64,000 bases of DNA, taken from NCBI GenBank assembly GCA_937770485.1, contig CALJHX010000016.1, positions 1 to 64,000 on the forward strand. Reading direction: 5' to 3'. Below, piece by piece: positions 20,056 to 29,496 of the stretch (within the stretch, counting starts at the first letter, position 1; each line of letters starts with the position of its first letter). The notes beneath the pieces were generated by a model. It saw only the letters and a list, made by a program, of their open reading frames with translations. It was not told the DNA's origin and searched no databases. The position numbers were made by a program, and so were the translations under genes. The DNA is from an uncultured Verrucomicrobiae bacterium (lineage in GTDB: Bacteria; Verrucomicrobiota; Verrucomicrobiia; Limisphaerales; UBA1096).

Positions 20056-20160
20056 GTTTGTTTTTTATCTAACTTATTTTGGTGTTCCCGCACGAGACGG
20101 GAAAGTTTGTCGCGCCGAAAAGTCGAAACCACCCGGTCCCGGCCAAGCGCGGCTAAAATT

Positions 20161-22092
20161 CTAGTTCGCCTTTTCCTCCACGACCTCAGCGTCGATAATC
20201 GGCCCCTCGTCTTTCTTGGCCGGTTCATCGCCGCCCGGCTCCGTGCCGCCCGGCTCCGCGCCGCCGGCTGCCTGGGCTTCCTGCGCGGCCTTGTAAATAT
20301 CGGCGGAGGCGTCCTGCACCACTTGCTGCAGTTTCTCGGTGGCAGCCTTGATCGCGTTGGTGTCGGAGCCCTTCAACGCCTCTTTGAGATCGTTGTTTGC
20401 CGCCTCGAGCGCGCTCTTTTTGTCACCGGAAATCTTGTCGCCATTGTCCTTGAGCAGCTTTTCAGTCTGGTAGGCCAGGTTGTCGGCACTATTGCGCAGG
20501 TCGACCTCTTCGCGGCGTTGCTTGTCTTCGTCGGCATGCGCCTCAGCGTCCTGCTTCATCTTCTCGATGTCCTCCTCGGAGAGGCCACTGCTGGCGGTGA
20601 TGGTAATCTTCTGCTCCTTGCCCGTTCCGAGATCCTTGGCGCTGACGTTGAGAATGCCGTTGGCGTCGATGTCGAACGTCACCTCGATCTGCGGGGTGCC
20701 GCGCGGCGCGGGCGGAATGTCGGTCAACTGGAATTTACCAATGCTCTTGTTGTCGCTGGAGAACTCGCGCTCGCCCTGCAGCACGTGGATGTCCACTGCG
20801 AGCTGGCTGTCGGCGGCGGTGGAGAAAATTTCGGATTTCTTTGTCGGGATGGTGGTATTGCGCTCGATGAGCTTGGTCATCACCGAGCCCATTGTCTCGA
20901 TGCCCAGTGAGAGCGGCGTGACGTCGAGCAACAGGACGTCCTTCACATCGCCCTTCAAAACACCGCCCTGGATGGCAGCGCCAACCGCTACCACCTCGTC
21001 AGGGTTCACGCCTTGATTGGGTTTCATGCCGACGATGGCCTCGGCGGTCTCAACCACCTTTGGCATGCGAGTCATTCCGCCCACTAGAACAAGATCCTTG
21101 ATGTCAGATATAGCAACCTCGGCATCCTTCAAGCAGGCCTCCACAGGCCCTTTGATCCGGTCGAACAGCGGCTCGCACAACTGCTCCAGCTTGGCGCGGG
21201 ACAACGCAAGGTTGATGTGCTTTGGCCCGCTGTCGTTGGCAGTGATGAAAGGCAGATTTAGATCGTAACTCGTGGAACTAGACAGCGAAATCTTGGCTTT
21301 CTCGACCTCTTCCTTGATACGCTGCAGGGCGTCGGGCTGGTTCCGCAGATCCATCCCGTTCTCCTCCTTGAAGCTGTCGAGCACCCAGTCGATGACCACG
21401 TTGTCCCAATCGTCGCCGCCGAGTTGGGTGTCGCCATTGGTGGCTTTCACCTCAAACACGCCGTCGCCAATCTCCAGCACTGAAATATCAAACGTGCCGC
21501 CGCCAAGGTCGAATACGGCGATGTTTTGGTCCTCCTTCTTGTCGAGCCCATAAGCTAGCGAGGCAGCGGTCGGCTCGTTGATGATTCGCAAAACCTCGAG
21601 ACCGGCGATCTTGCCGGCATCCTTGGTGGCCTGACGCTGAGTGTCATTGTAATAAGCCGGCACCGTAATGACGGCCTCGGTGATCGTTTCGCCCAGGCGC
21701 ATCTCGGCGTCGGCCTTGAGTTTGCCCAGGATCATCGCTGAAATTTCCGGTGGACTGAACTGCTTGCTTTCCCCGTTGACCTCCACCTCGACAGCGGCGT
21801 CTCCGTTGGAAGCCTTCACAACCTTGTAGGGGATGCGCTTGGTTTCCTCGCCGACCTCGTCGAACTTGCGGCCTATGAAACGCTTGATGGAGAAAACGGT
21901 GTTCTTGGGGTTGGTCACCGCCTGACGCTTGGCTGCATCACCGACCAAGCGCTCGCCGTCCTTGCCGAACGCCACCACCGAAGGCGTCGTCCGACGGCCC
22001 TCGGAATTCTCGAGCACGAGCGGCTCGCCGCCGTCCATGACAGACATGCAGGAGTTCGTCGTTCCTAAATCAATTCCTAAAACTTTTCCCAT
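20161..22092 (-). CDS. dnaK: Chaperone DnaK (Hsp70)
   Basis: A 643-aa Hsp70. The nucleotide-binding domain carries [13 protein letters not shown] at residues 5-17, [28 protein letters not shown] and [14 protein letters not shown]. The substrate-binding domain follows the linker [16 protein letters not shown]. The C-terminus is Gly/Pro/Glu-rich and ends [10 protein letters not shown], close to the usual EEV-type tail. It would act with DnaJ and GrpE, neither of which is in this window. Its position directly before groES-groEL on the same strand suggests a joint heat-shock unit. Upstream (22093-22312) is A+T-rich sequence with no CIRCE element. Confidence 0.99.
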   Translation of the reverse strand: MGKVLGIDLGTTNSCMSVMDGGEPLVLENSEGRRTTPSVVAFGKDGERLVGDAAKRQAVTNPKNTVFSIKRFIGRKFDEVGEETKRIPYKVVKASNGDAAVEVEVNGESKQFSPPEISAMILGKLKADAEMRLGETITEAVITVPAYYNDTQRQATKDAGKIAGLEVLRIINEPTAASLAYGLDKKEDQNIAVFDLGGGTFDISVLEIGDGVFEVKATNGDTQLGGDDWDNVVIDWVLDSFKEENGMDLRNQPDALQRIKEEVEKAKISLSSSTSYDLNLPFITANDSGPKHINLALSRAKLEQLCEPLFDRIKGPVEACLKDAEVAISDIKDLVLVGGMTRMPKVVETAEAIVGMKPNQGVNPDEVVAVGAAIQGGVLKGDVKDVLLLDVTPLSLGIETMGSVMTKLIERNTTIPTKKSEIFSTAADSQLAVDIHVLQGEREFSSDNKSIGKFQLTDIPPAPRGTPQIEVTFDIDANGILNVSAKDLGTGKEQKITITASSGLSEEDIEKMKQDAEAHADEDKQRREEVDLRNSADNLAYQTEKLLKDNGDKISGDKKSALEAANNDLKEALKGSDTNAIKAATEKLQQVVQDASADIYKAAQEAQAAGGAEPGGTEPGGDEPAKKDEGPIIDAEVVEEKAN

Positions 22093-22293
22093 AACAAATA
22101 CAGTCGCTCTCTAGCAACCTGAATGCCAAGTGCTCATAAAAAAACTGCAACTAACTTGTAATAAGTATATTAACGAAATAAACCCCAACCGAAAACCACT
22201 CTTAATTCGAGCCATGTGTGCCACAATGTCTCATCTCTCGCTTGCCAAACTAAGTGCGCGTCCCCCTTATTTGGGTGTTGTTCGACCGCGCTT

Positions 22294-22309
22294 GACCAAG
22301 CGCTTGGTC
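22294..22309. repeat. Palindrome GACCAAGCGCTTGGTC (half-sites in reversed order)
   Basis: A perfect 16-bp palindrome just downstream of the membrane-protein gene and upstream of dnaK. As at 9615-9628, the half-sites CCAAGCG and CGCTTGG are joined through their CG end. A decayed CGCTTGACCAAGCG copy overlaps it. Confidence 0.85.
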
Positions 22310-22312
22310 GCT

Positions 22313-23188
22313 TCAGTCGCTGCCGAAGGGGTTGGCTGAACTTTCTGAAGATTCGTCGAAGGGATTGTTTACCGTTCGGCGCTTGGCCTTGGTTTTTTTA
22401 GCCTTCGTCTCTGGCTTGGGTGGCTTCGGCGCGAGGATCGGGGAAAACATCAAATAGACCCACGGCAACACCAAGTGGAAGCCCCACACGGCCAGCAACG
22501 CCACGAGGTTAATTTGCTTCAGGCCGTAAAGGACGATGCCGGCGATCATCACCAAGACGCTCGGCATTTGTGCGGCGATGGCGATTTTTTTGGCTCCAGC
22601 CCAACTCACTTGGTTGACGGAGAAAATTTTGACCGGAACCATGTACAGCCAGCCCATCGCGGACCAGGCGCAGATCAGCGCGAGAATGACCAGCAGGCCA
22701 AACCCAGCCAGCACCATGTGAGAGCGAGCCCCCCACCAAGGTTCAAGCTCGGTTTTGCTGAAAAACAAACATCCCGTCGGATAAGGCAGCGTCAACAGGC
22801 CAAGCCCCAAGCTGCTGCCTACCTTCAAATCGTTCGGGCCAAAGGCCAAAACAAGATCGGCTGATTCCACGACACCCATTTCTGTGAAGCCTCCCGGGCT
22901 TACATGAATCCGCATAAACGGGCCCTCCTGTAGAAGCACCGCTTCACTTGGCCATGCGAGGCGGCCGTCGCAAATCTCCCCAGTCGCAGGCATCTGCTGG
23001 ATGGCCTTTTCGATTTCCGGCACCCAAGCTTGCTGGACAAACCAAACCGCCGTGGCGGCAACCAAGAGGGCAAAGACCAGTTCCACCCCCAGCAACCGAC
23101 AACGACTAGCCACGGCAAACCGGGCCACGCCCCCGAATGTCAATGGCTGCCAGGCGTCCTTCGGTCGATCGTTCGCCACTTCGCCCAC
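22313..23188 (-). CDS. Membrane protein of unknown function
   Basis: A 291-aa protein I do not recognise. It has one N-terminal helix (about residues 35-52), a periplasmic-like domain of about 70 residues (WVPEIEKAIQQMPATGEI onward), and four more helices in the C-terminal half (about 160-182, 187-205, 210-230 and 236-252). The tail is basic then Asn/Ser-rich (KAKKTKAKRRTVNNPFDESS). The layout resembles YIP1/DUF1189-type proteins, in which a soluble domain is held between helices, but I cannot confirm homology. It is transcribed away from nusA, with about 260 bp between the starts. Confidence 0.7.
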   Translation of the reverse strand: MGEVANDRPKDAWQPLTFGGVARFAVASRCRLLGVELVFALLVAATAVWFVQQAWVPEIEKAIQQMPATGEICDGRLAWPSEAVLLQEGPFMRIHVSPGGFTEMGVVESADLVLAFGPNDLKVGSSLGLGLLTLPYPTGCLFFSKTELEPWWGARSHMVLAGFGLLVILALICAWSAMGWLYMVPVKIFSVNQVSWAGAKKIAIAAQMPSVLVMIAGIVLYGLKQINLVALLAVWGFHLVLPWVYLMFSPILAPKPPKPETKAKKTKAKRRTVNNPFDESSESSANPFGSD

Positions 23189-23449
23189 AAGCTACCCGCA
23201 GGCAACCAACCGGGAAACCCTAATTCGACTCAAGTCGCCTGTTTCTGGCAAAATAACAAAAAACAGCCAAATCAGGACACTTTTTGCACTTGACGCTGCT
23301 TGCACCAAACGACTAACTTGAAGCCGGTTGCCGCCTCCGGGTGTCAACGTAGTGAGTCAACTCTGTTACGGACGAGTGAAGTCGGGGAGCAATCTTCCGG
23401 CTTTTTTGTTCGGCACGAACGGTTTGGGCCTTGTCGAAAGACGGATACG

Positions 23450-24760
23450 ATGAATGCAGAATTTATAGCCAGCATGGAATACTGGGAGCGCGAAAAGGGG
23501 CTCGATCGCGAGATCCTTATCAGCGCTGTCGAGGATGCAATGGTCTCCGCGGCCAAGCGCGCAGTCGGCCCCGCCCGGGAACTGCGTTGTGAAATCGACC
23601 GCAAAAACGGGGACATCCGCGCCTTCGCTACCTTGATTGTGGTGGAGACGGTCGCCGACAAACAAAACGAAATCAGCCTGGACTCCGCTCAACGCTTCAA
23701 GCCGGATGCCCAATTGGAGGAGGAACTTGAAGTCGAGGTCACACCAAAAAATTTCGGCCGGATCGCCTCGCAGAATGCCAAGCAGGCACTGATGCAGGCC
23801 ATTCGCCGGGCGGAGAAAGCGTTGATCTACACCGAGTTCAAAGACCGCGTCGGGGACATCGTCAGCGGCGAGGTACGGGGATTCGACCGCTCGGATGTCC
23901 TCGTTGACTTGGGCAAGTTTGAGGCTCTGCTGCCCAACCGCGAGCGGGTGCCCACCGAGGAATACCAACGGGGCGAACGCATCCGCTGCCTAGTCAAGGC
24001 CGTGGAGGGATCCGATAGCAGCTCCGAGATTATCCTCTCTCGCAGGGATTCCGACTTTGTCATCAAGCTTTTTCAGCTCGAAGTTTCGGAGATCAACGAT
24101 GGCACCATCGAGGTCAAGGCCATCGCCAGGGAACCGGGCTTTCGTACCAAACTCGCGGTACACTCGCTAGACGATAAGGTGGATCCCGTCGGGGCCTGCG
24201 TCGGGCTTCGCGGCCAGCGCGTAAAGAACATCGTACGGGAACTCAACAACGAGAAAATTGACATCATCCGCTGGGATTCGGACGTCGAGACTTACGTGAC
24301 CAACTCCCTCGCCCCGGCACAACTCAAGCGGCTGGAGATTCAGCAGGACAGAAAACGGGTTCACGTCCTGGTGAATCCCGATCAACTCTCACTGGCCATC
24401 GGTCGGCGCGGCCAAAACGCCCGCCTCACCAGCTTACTCACCGGGTGGCAGATCGACATCGATCCCGAGCAGGAGGTTCGGGTCGGGTTCGAGGAGCAAG
24501 TGGCCGATGCCGTTAACGCTTTAGCCGCCATCCCCGGCATCGAGAAGGAGCAGGCCGACGCCCTCGTGCACGCGGGTCTCCTGACGTTGGATGCCCTGAA
24601 CGGCGTCGAGGTATCCGACCTCGCCGACATACCAGGCCTTACCGAACATGCCGAGTCGGTCCTGTCGGCCGCCCACGCCGAGAAGTTGCGACGCGCGGGA
24701 GCGGGCACCAACCCGCTGATAAACGACGCCGCACCCGCATCCGCACCGACCCGCACCTGA
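23450..24760 (+). CDS. nusA: Transcription termination/antitermination factor NusA
   Basis: A 436-aa RNA polymerase-binding factor controlling pausing, termination and antitermination. Domain order: N-terminal RNAP-binding domain (MNAEFIASMEYWEREKGLD...), S1 domain near residues 130-200 (GDIVSGEVRGFDRSDVLVD), two KH domains (CVGLRGQRVKNIVRELNNEKID; LSLAIGRRGQNARL), and a C-terminal helix-hairpin-helix region (LAAIPGIEKEQADALVHAGL). The ATG at 23450 matches the family start; upstream in-frame sequence to 23300 is not NusA-like. The frame ends at 24760 inside a Pro/Glu/Ala repeat, and another frame continues that repeat to 24929, so the natural tail may be longer. It heads the nusA-infB-rbfA run. 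Confidence 0.96.
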   Translation: MNAEFIASMEYWEREKGLDREILISAVEDAMVSAAKRAVGPARELRCEIDRKNGDIRAFATLIVVETVADKQNEISLDSAQRFKPDAQLEEELEVEVTPKNFGRIASQNAKQALMQAIRRAEKALIYTEFKDRVGDIVSGEVRGFDRSDVLVDLGKFEALLPNRERVPTEEYQRGERIRCLVKAVEGSDSSSEIILSRRDSDFVIKLFQLEVSEINDGTIEVKAIAREPGFRTKLAVHSLDDKVDPVGACVGLRGQRVKNIVRELNNEKIDIIRWDSDVETYVTNSLAPAQLKRLEIQQDRKRVHVLVNPDQLSLAIGRRGQNARLTSLLTGWQIDIDPEQEVRVGFEEQVADAVNALAAIPGIEKEQADALVHAGLLTLDALNGVEVSDLADIPGLTEHAESVLSAAHAEKLRRAGAGTNPLINDAAPASAPTRT

Positions 24761-24929
24761 ACCCGCAGAGGCACCTGAACCCGAGCACCCGAACCCGCAG
24801 AGGCACCTGAACCCGGCAGAGGCACCTGAACCCGAGGCAGAGGCACCTGCTCCTGAGGCACCTGCTCCTGAGGCAGCGGAGCCTGAAGCCGCCGAGAAAG
24901 CAACCACCCAGCCCAAGGAGGCTGAGTAA
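24750..24929 (+). repeat. Low-complexity repeat at the 3' end of nusA with frame slips
   Basis: Imperfect 15-21-bp repeats around GCACCTGAACCCGCAGAG, later GCACCTGCTCCTGAG. In the plus-one frame relative to nusA they read as A-P-E-P-A-E-type repeats ending KATTQPKEAE and a TAA at 24927-24929. Units carry single-base gains or losses (for example CCCGGCAGAG against CCCGCAGAG). This fits a frameshifted acidic tail of NusA, from either slippage or sequence error. Confidence 0.75.
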
Positions 24930-24947
24930 CCGAATACATTCCCCCAC

Positions 24948-24961
24948 CGCTTGGCCAAGCG
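24948..24961. repeat. Iterated palindrome, 14-bp copy between nusA and infB
   Basis: A perfect CGCTTGGCCAAGCG in the spacer, 40 bp before the infB start. Confidence 0.95.
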
Positions 24962-25000
24962 CGACGCTGCCCTTATCCAAGCCGCAAATAAATATTTTTT

Positions 25001-27400
25001 ATGCCTGTTCGCATTTATGAGATTGCCAAAAAGGTAGGGATACCCAGCAAGGAAGTCCTGGCCAAGGCCAAAGAGTTGGGGATCACCAACGCGAAGGTTG
25101 CCTCGAGCACCCTCGATAAAATCACCGCCGAGTACCTCGAGGAAAAAATCGCCGGCACCCAGGAACCCGAGCCCGAGCCTGCCCCGGTTGCGGTTGAACC
25201 GGTCATCATCACCGCTCCCGCCGAGGAACCCGAAGAGGAAACTGCCGACGAAACCGAGGTCGATGCGGAGCAGAACGCCGCCGAGGAAGAGGAAGAGGAA
25301 GAGGAAGAGGAAGCCGAGGAGCCAGCGAAGGAGGAGGAAGAGTCAGCCGAGGAGCCAGCGAAGGAGGAGGAAGAGTCAACCGAGGAGCCAGCGAAGGAGG
25401 AGAAAGAGTCAACTGATCTGGGTAAAAAGGTGGGCTTTATCGAGTTGGGCAACATGCCGGTTCGACCAGCAGTACGCGATCGCAAAAAGAAAAAAGACAA
25501 GAAACCGGCCAAGGCCCCGGAGGGCAAGCGGCCGGCATCCGCTCCCACATCCGCTCCCACGCCTGCGCCGGGCCCGCCCAAGCCAAAATTCACGGCACCG
25601 GCCAATGGCCCGCTGATCGCCATGAAGCCGCCGATCATCGTCCGCGATCTCGCCGACGAGATGAAGCGTAAGCCATTCCAGTTGATCGCCGACCTGATGG
25701 CGCTCAACGTCTTCGCCAACATCAACCAATCCATCGAGGAGCCGGCCGCCCGCGAAATCTGCGCCAAGCACGGTTTCCGATTCCGGCTCGAACGTCGCGA
25801 GCGCGGCGCCGGTCTCGTCAAGACCTCCACCATGAAAAAAGTCGTGCTAGACGCCGACGACATCGAGGAGGATCTGCAACCCCGCGCCCCAGTGGTCACG
25901 ATCATGGGCCACGTGGATCACGGTAAAACCACGCTGCTCGACGTCATCCGCCACTCGAACATCACCTCCGGGGAGGCCGGCGGCATCACCCAGCACATCG
26001 GCGCCTACACCATCAACGTCCCGCACCCCGACCATCCAAAAAAGCTCGAGCAAATCACCTTCCTCGATACGCCGGGCCACGCCGCGTTCAGCGCCATGCG
26101 CGCTCGCGGCGCCAACGTCACCGACATCGTCATCCTCGTCGTCGGCGCAGACGACGGCGTCATGCCGCAGACGATGGAAGCCCTTGCCCACGCGCAGGCC
26201 GCCGAGGTGCCGATCATCGTGGCCGTCAACAAGATTGACCACCCGTCCGCCAACCCGATGATGGCCCGCACGCAACTGCAGGAAAAGGGTCTCGTCTGCG
26301 AGGAGTGGGGCGGGCAAACCATTTTCGTCGATGTCTCCGCTCTAAAAAACACGAACGTCGACAAGTTGCTCGGGATGGTGTTGCTGCAGGCCGAGGTGCT
26401 CGAACTTAAGGCCAACCCCAACCGCAAGGCGGTCGGCAACGTCGTCGAGTCCGGCTTAGAGGCCGGCGGGCCAACGGCCACTTTGCTCGTCCGCAAGGGC
26501 ACGTTGAAGGTCGGCGACGTGATAGTCTGCGGCAACCACTTTGGAAAGGTGCGCGCGCTTGTGGATCACGAGGGCAAACGCATCAAGCAAGCCGGCCCCT
26601 CCTCTGCCGTCAAGGTGCTCGGCCTGAACGGCGTGCCCGATGCCGGCGCGGAGTTCAACATTCTTCCCAACGAAAAAGAGGCCCGCTCAGTCTGCGAGGA
26701 TCGCGACACGGAGCAGCGCAACGAAGCCTCGGCACGCAAACGTAAGATGACTCTTGCGACGTTGTTCAGTCGTATGGAAGCGACCTCGGACAAGGTACTC
26801 AAGCTCATCATCAAAGCCGACACGCAGGGCTCAGTCGAGGCCATCGTCGATTCTATTAACAAGATCGAGTCGGACAAGGTGCAGTCCGAGGTGATCCACT
26901 CCGGTGTGGGCTCCGTGACCGAGTCTGACGCCACGCTGGCCAGCGCCTCGGACGCCGTCATCCTCGGCTTCCACGCCAAGATCGACACCGGCGTCGGCGA
27001 GGTGAGCAAGCGCGAGGGGGTCGAGATCAAGCTCTACGCCATCATTTACGAGTTGATCGACGAGGTGAAGGAAGCCATGGCCGGCCTGCTTGACCCGTTG
27101 TTGAAGGATGTCGTCACCGGGCAGGCGGAAGTGCGCAAGATTTTTGACCTCAGCAAGGGCGGTAACGTCGCCGGCTGCGCCGTCACCAGTGGCAAGATTC
27201 TGCGCGGCAAGATGCGCGTCGTCCGCAAGGGCGACTTGGTGTACGAAGGCATCTCGCACACGCTCAAGCGCTTCAAGGACGAGGTCAACGAGGTGCGCAC
27301 CGGCATGGAGTGCGGCATCCAACTTGACGGCTTTGACGACTTTAAGGAGGGCGACATCATCGAGTGCTATATGCAGGAGAAAGTCGCCCAGAAATTGTAA
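25001..27400 (+). CDS. infB: Translation initiation factor IF-2
   Basis: A 799-aa GTPase that delivers initiator fMet-tRNA to the 30S subunit. Residues 1-55 form the N-terminal IF2 helical domain (VRIYEIAKKVGIPSKEV...). Residues about 60-145 are an acidic linker including three 11-residue repeats. A second IF2_N-type region lies at about 205-280 (KPPIIVRDLADEMKRKPFQL). The G domain has G1 GHVDHGKTT (303-311), G3 DTPGH and G4 NKID, followed by the standard beta-barrel and C-terminal domains ending ECYMQEKVAQKL. The start is ATG 25001; rbfA follows 17 bp after the stop. Confidence 0.99.
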   Translation: MPVRIYEIAKKVGIPSKEVLAKAKELGITNAKVASSTLDKITAEYLEEKIAGTQEPEPEPAPVAVEPVIITAPAEEPEEETADETEVDAEQNAAEEEEEEEEEEAEEPAKEEEESAEEPAKEEEESTEEPAKEEKESTDLGKKVGFIELGNMPVRPAVRDRKKKKDKKPAKAPEGKRPASAPTSAPTPAPGPPKPKFTAPANGPLIAMKPPIIVRDLADEMKRKPFQLIADLMALNVFANINQSIEEPAAREICAKHGFRFRLERRERGAGLVKTSTMKKVVLDADDIEEDLQPRAPVVTIMGHVDHGKTTLLDVIRHSNITSGEAGGITQHIGAYTINVPHPDHPKKLEQITFLDTPGHAAFSAMRARGANVTDIVILVVGADDGVMPQTMEALAHAQAAEVPIIVAVNKIDHPSANPMMARTQLQEKGLVCEEWGGQTIFVDVSALKNTNVDKLLGMVLLQAEVLELKANPNRKAVGNVVESGLEAGGPTATLLVRKGTLKVGDVIVCGNHFGKVRALVDHEGKRIKQAGPSSAVKVLGLNGVPDAGAEFNILPNEKEARSVCEDRDTEQRNEASARKRKMTLATLFSRMEATSDKVLKLIIKADTQGSVEAIVDSINKIESDKVQSEVIHSGVGSVTESDATLASASDAVILGFHAKIDTGVGEVSKREGVEIKLYAIIYELIDEVKEAMAGLLDPLLKDVVTGQAEVRKIFDLSKGGNVAGCAVTSGKILRGKMRVVRKGDLVYEGISHTLKRFKDEVNEVRTGMECGIQLDGFDDFKEGDIIECYMQEKVAQKL
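25313..25411 (+). repeat. Three tandem 33-bp repeats in the IF-2 acidic linker
   Basis: Three near-identical 33-bp units encode an 11-residue acidic repeat, S/T/A-E-E-P-A-K-E-E-E-E-S. The in-frame unit length means copy-number change alters only linker length. They follow a poly-Glu stretch. Confidence 0.93.
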
Positions 27401-27417
27401 CCCAACGCTCGTCAGTC

Positions 27418-27807
27418 ATGCCTAATCTACGCCACAAGCGTGTGCGAGAGTTACTCAAGCGGGAACTCAACGAGATTTTCCGGCGTGAGTTTCCGGTCGA
27501 GCTTGGCCTCATCAGCGTCAGCGAGGTCGGCGTCTCGAACGACCTCCACTCCGCCACGGTTTTTGTCTCCTCCATCGGCGATGAGAAGGGCCAGCACAAG
27601 GCGTTCCGCGCCGTCCGGAAAGCCGCCGGGAAAATCCAGGGCCAGATTGCCCAAGCGGTCGAGCTTCGCTACACGCCAAGGTTGAAATTTGTCATGGACG
27701 ACGCCCACAACCGCGGCGATCGGGTGCTCCACATTTTGGACGAGCTCAACAAAAAATCGCCCTTGGCCAACGTCGAGAATGAAGAAGACCCGTTTGAAGA
27801 CGATTGA
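27418..27807 (+). CDS. rbfA: 30S ribosome-binding factor RbfA
   Basis: A 129-aa KH-fold factor for late 30S maturation and cold adaptation. Typical features are the start HKRVRELLKRELNEIFRREF, VSEVGVSNDLHSATVFVS, and the C-terminal LRYTPRLKFVMDD followed by the helix GDRVLHILDELN. ATG 27418 is preferred to an in-frame ATG at 27364, which overlaps infB. The last 29 bp overlap the next gene, so the two are translationally linked. Confidence 0.96.
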   Translation: MPNLRHKRVRELLKRELNEIFRREFPVELGLISVSEVGVSNDLHSATVFVSSIGDEKGQHKAFRAVRKAAGKIQGQIAQAVELRYTPRLKFVMDDAHNRGDRVLHILDELNKKSPLANVENEEDPFEDD

Positions 27808-28771
27808 CCGGATCCTTGAGATCATTGGCAAGAGCCACACCATCACCGTCTGCAGCCACATGCGGCCGGATGGCGACTGTATCGGCTCGACGCTTGGCCT
27901 TGCGCTGGCGTTGCTCGATCAAGGCAAGGAAGTCACCTGCTGGAATCAGGATCCCGTCCCCTCCAAGCTGCGGTTTCTCGACCCGGATCAACTCATTCAG
28001 CCGCCGAGGCCGATCAAGCGCCCGTTTGACTGCGTCATCTCCGTCGACGCCGCGAGCATCGAGCGTCTTGGCACCGCGCAGGAGCACATCGCCAACCGAG
28101 GGACGCTCATCAACATCGACCACCACACCAGCAACACCCGCTTTGGCGACGTGAACTGGATCGCCGACAAGGAGCCCTCCAGTGGCGAGTTGGTCTATCA
28201 GCTCATCAGGGAGGCCGGCTGGAAAATCACACCGCGAATTGCCGACTGCCTGTTCACCGCCATCTCCACAGACACCGGCTCATTCCAGTACCCGAGCACC
28301 CTACCCGAGACTTACTACGCCGCTGGCGACCTTGTGAAAAAAGGCGCCAACCTCGCCATCGTCTGCGACGAGGTTTACCAGTCGTACCCGCTCTCCCGCG
28401 TCAAACTGTTGAAGCGCGTTTACAACAATTTCCGACTCACACACGACAAGCAGATTGCCTACTTTTGGCTGAAGCAGGAGGACTTCTCCCGCACCGGCGC
28501 CACCGCCAGCGACACGGAGGGATTGATCGACCATGTCCGCGCCATCGAGCCGGTCGTCGTCGCCTGTGTGTTCGAGGAACTCGAGCCAGAGCTCACGCGC
28601 ATCAGCCTCCGCTCCAAGGACAAGAACGTAAACGTCAGCGACATCGCCGGGCTGTTCGGCGGCGGCGGGCACCCGGCCGCGGCCGGCGCGCGCATCCCCG
28701 GCAAACTGCCGACCACCCAGCGCCGCGTCGTCGCCGCCATCCGCAAGGCTCTCGACGCGCGTCCGTCATGA
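27779..28771 (+). CDS. nrnA: DHH/DHHA1 phosphoesterase, NrnA-like
   Basis: A 330-aa member of the DHH superfamily, most like bifunctional oligoribonuclease/pAp phosphatase NrnA, which degrades nanoRNAs and dephosphorylates 3'-phosphoadenosine 5'-phosphate. Motifs: HMRPDGDCIGS (metal-binding Asp pair), ISVDAAS, IDHHTSN (the DHH motif), and the DHHA1 signature GGGGHPAAAGARI near the C-terminus. It is commonly found between rbfA and truB in bacteria, as here. The ATG at 27779 overlaps rbfA by 29 bp and its stop overlaps the truB start by 4 bp. Confidence 0.9.
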   Translation: MKKTRLKTIDRILEIIGKSHTITVCSHMRPDGDCIGSTLGLALALLDQGKEVTCWNQDPVPSKLRFLDPDQLIQPPRPIKRPFDCVISVDAASIERLGTAQEHIANRGTLINIDHHTSNTRFGDVNWIADKEPSSGELVYQLIREAGWKITPRIADCLFTAISTDTGSFQYPSTLPETYYAAGDLVKKGANLAIVCDEVYQSYPLSRVKLLKRVYNNFRLTHDKQIAYFWLKQEDFSRTGATASDTEGLIDHVRAIEPVVVACVFEELEPELTRISLRSKDKNVNVSDIAGLFGGGGHPAAAGARIPGKLPTTQRRVVAAIRKALDARPS

Positions 28772-29496
28772 GCATGAAGGAGTTCAACGCACTGGACGGC
28801 GCACTCCTCATCGACAAGCCGGCCGGCCCCACCTCGCACGACATCGTCGACACCGTCCGGCAATGTTACCGCATAAAAAAAGTCGGCCACTGCGGCACAC
28901 TCGACCCCGCTGCCACCGGTCTGCTGACTCTCCTGCTCGGCAAGGCCACCAAGCTCTCCGAGAAAATGATGTCCGACGACAAGGTTTACGTCGGCTCGAT
29001 GAAGCTCGGCGAGACCACCAACACCTTCGACGCCGAGGGCGAGATCGACGAAACCAAACCGGTGCCCGGCCTCACCCTCGAGGCGTTGCAGGAAAAGGCC
29101 AACGACTTCCTCGGCGACCAGTTGCAACTGCCGCCGATGGTCAGCGCCATCAAGATCAACGGCACCCCACTTTACAAGCTCGCCCGCAAAGGCATCGAAG
29201 TCGAACGCAGAAAACGCTTCATTCACCTCTATAATTTCCAGATCACCGAGTACGAGTCGCCGTTTGCCTGGTTCAAGGTCGCCTGCACAAAAGGCACCTA
29301 CGTCCGAGCACTCGCGCATGACCTTGGCCAGGCGCTTGGTTGTGGCGCGCATCTGGCCGGCCTGCGCCGCACCGTCTCCGGAAAATTCAAGGTCAGCGCA
29401 GCCACCCCACTCGAGGAACTCACCACCCTCTCGCCGGACGACCTGCCTAGACGCGTCGTGCCGATGCTCCAGCTATCCGCCGCCACCGAGTCGTGA
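28768..29496 (+). CDS. truB: tRNA pseudouridine-55 synthase TruB
   Basis: A 242-aa enzyme that makes pseudouridine 55 in the T-loop of most tRNAs. The catalytic Asp lies in KVGHCGTLDPAATGLL, with LLIDKPAGPTSHDIV before it and PPMVSAIKINGTPLYKLARKG after. CTKGTYVRALAHDLGQALG is the conserved C-terminal part. The start overlaps the previous stop (ATGA) and its own stop overlaps the ribF start by 4 bp, so the whole run is one coupled operon. Confidence 0.97.
   Translation: MSMKEFNALDGALLIDKPAGPTSHDIVDTVRQCYRIKKVGHCGTLDPAATGLLTLLLGKATKLSEKMMSDDKVYVGSMKLGETTNTFDAEGEIDETKPVPGLTLEALQEKANDFLGDQLQLPPMVSAIKINGTPLYKLARKGIEVERRKRFIHLYNFQITEYESPFAWFKVACTKGTYVRALAHDLGQALGCGAHLAGLRRTVSGKFKVSAATPLEELTTLSPDDLPRRVVPMLQLSAATES

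Noticed and set aside
20056-20160. CIRCE-type HrcA operator upstream of groES
   Set aside because: The only inverted repeat here (TTCCCG/CGGGAA) does not match the CIRCE sequence or spacing.
25261-25420. Possible CRISPR or minisatellite array in infB
   Set aside because: Repeats are in frame, adjacent and code for the acidic IF-2 linker.
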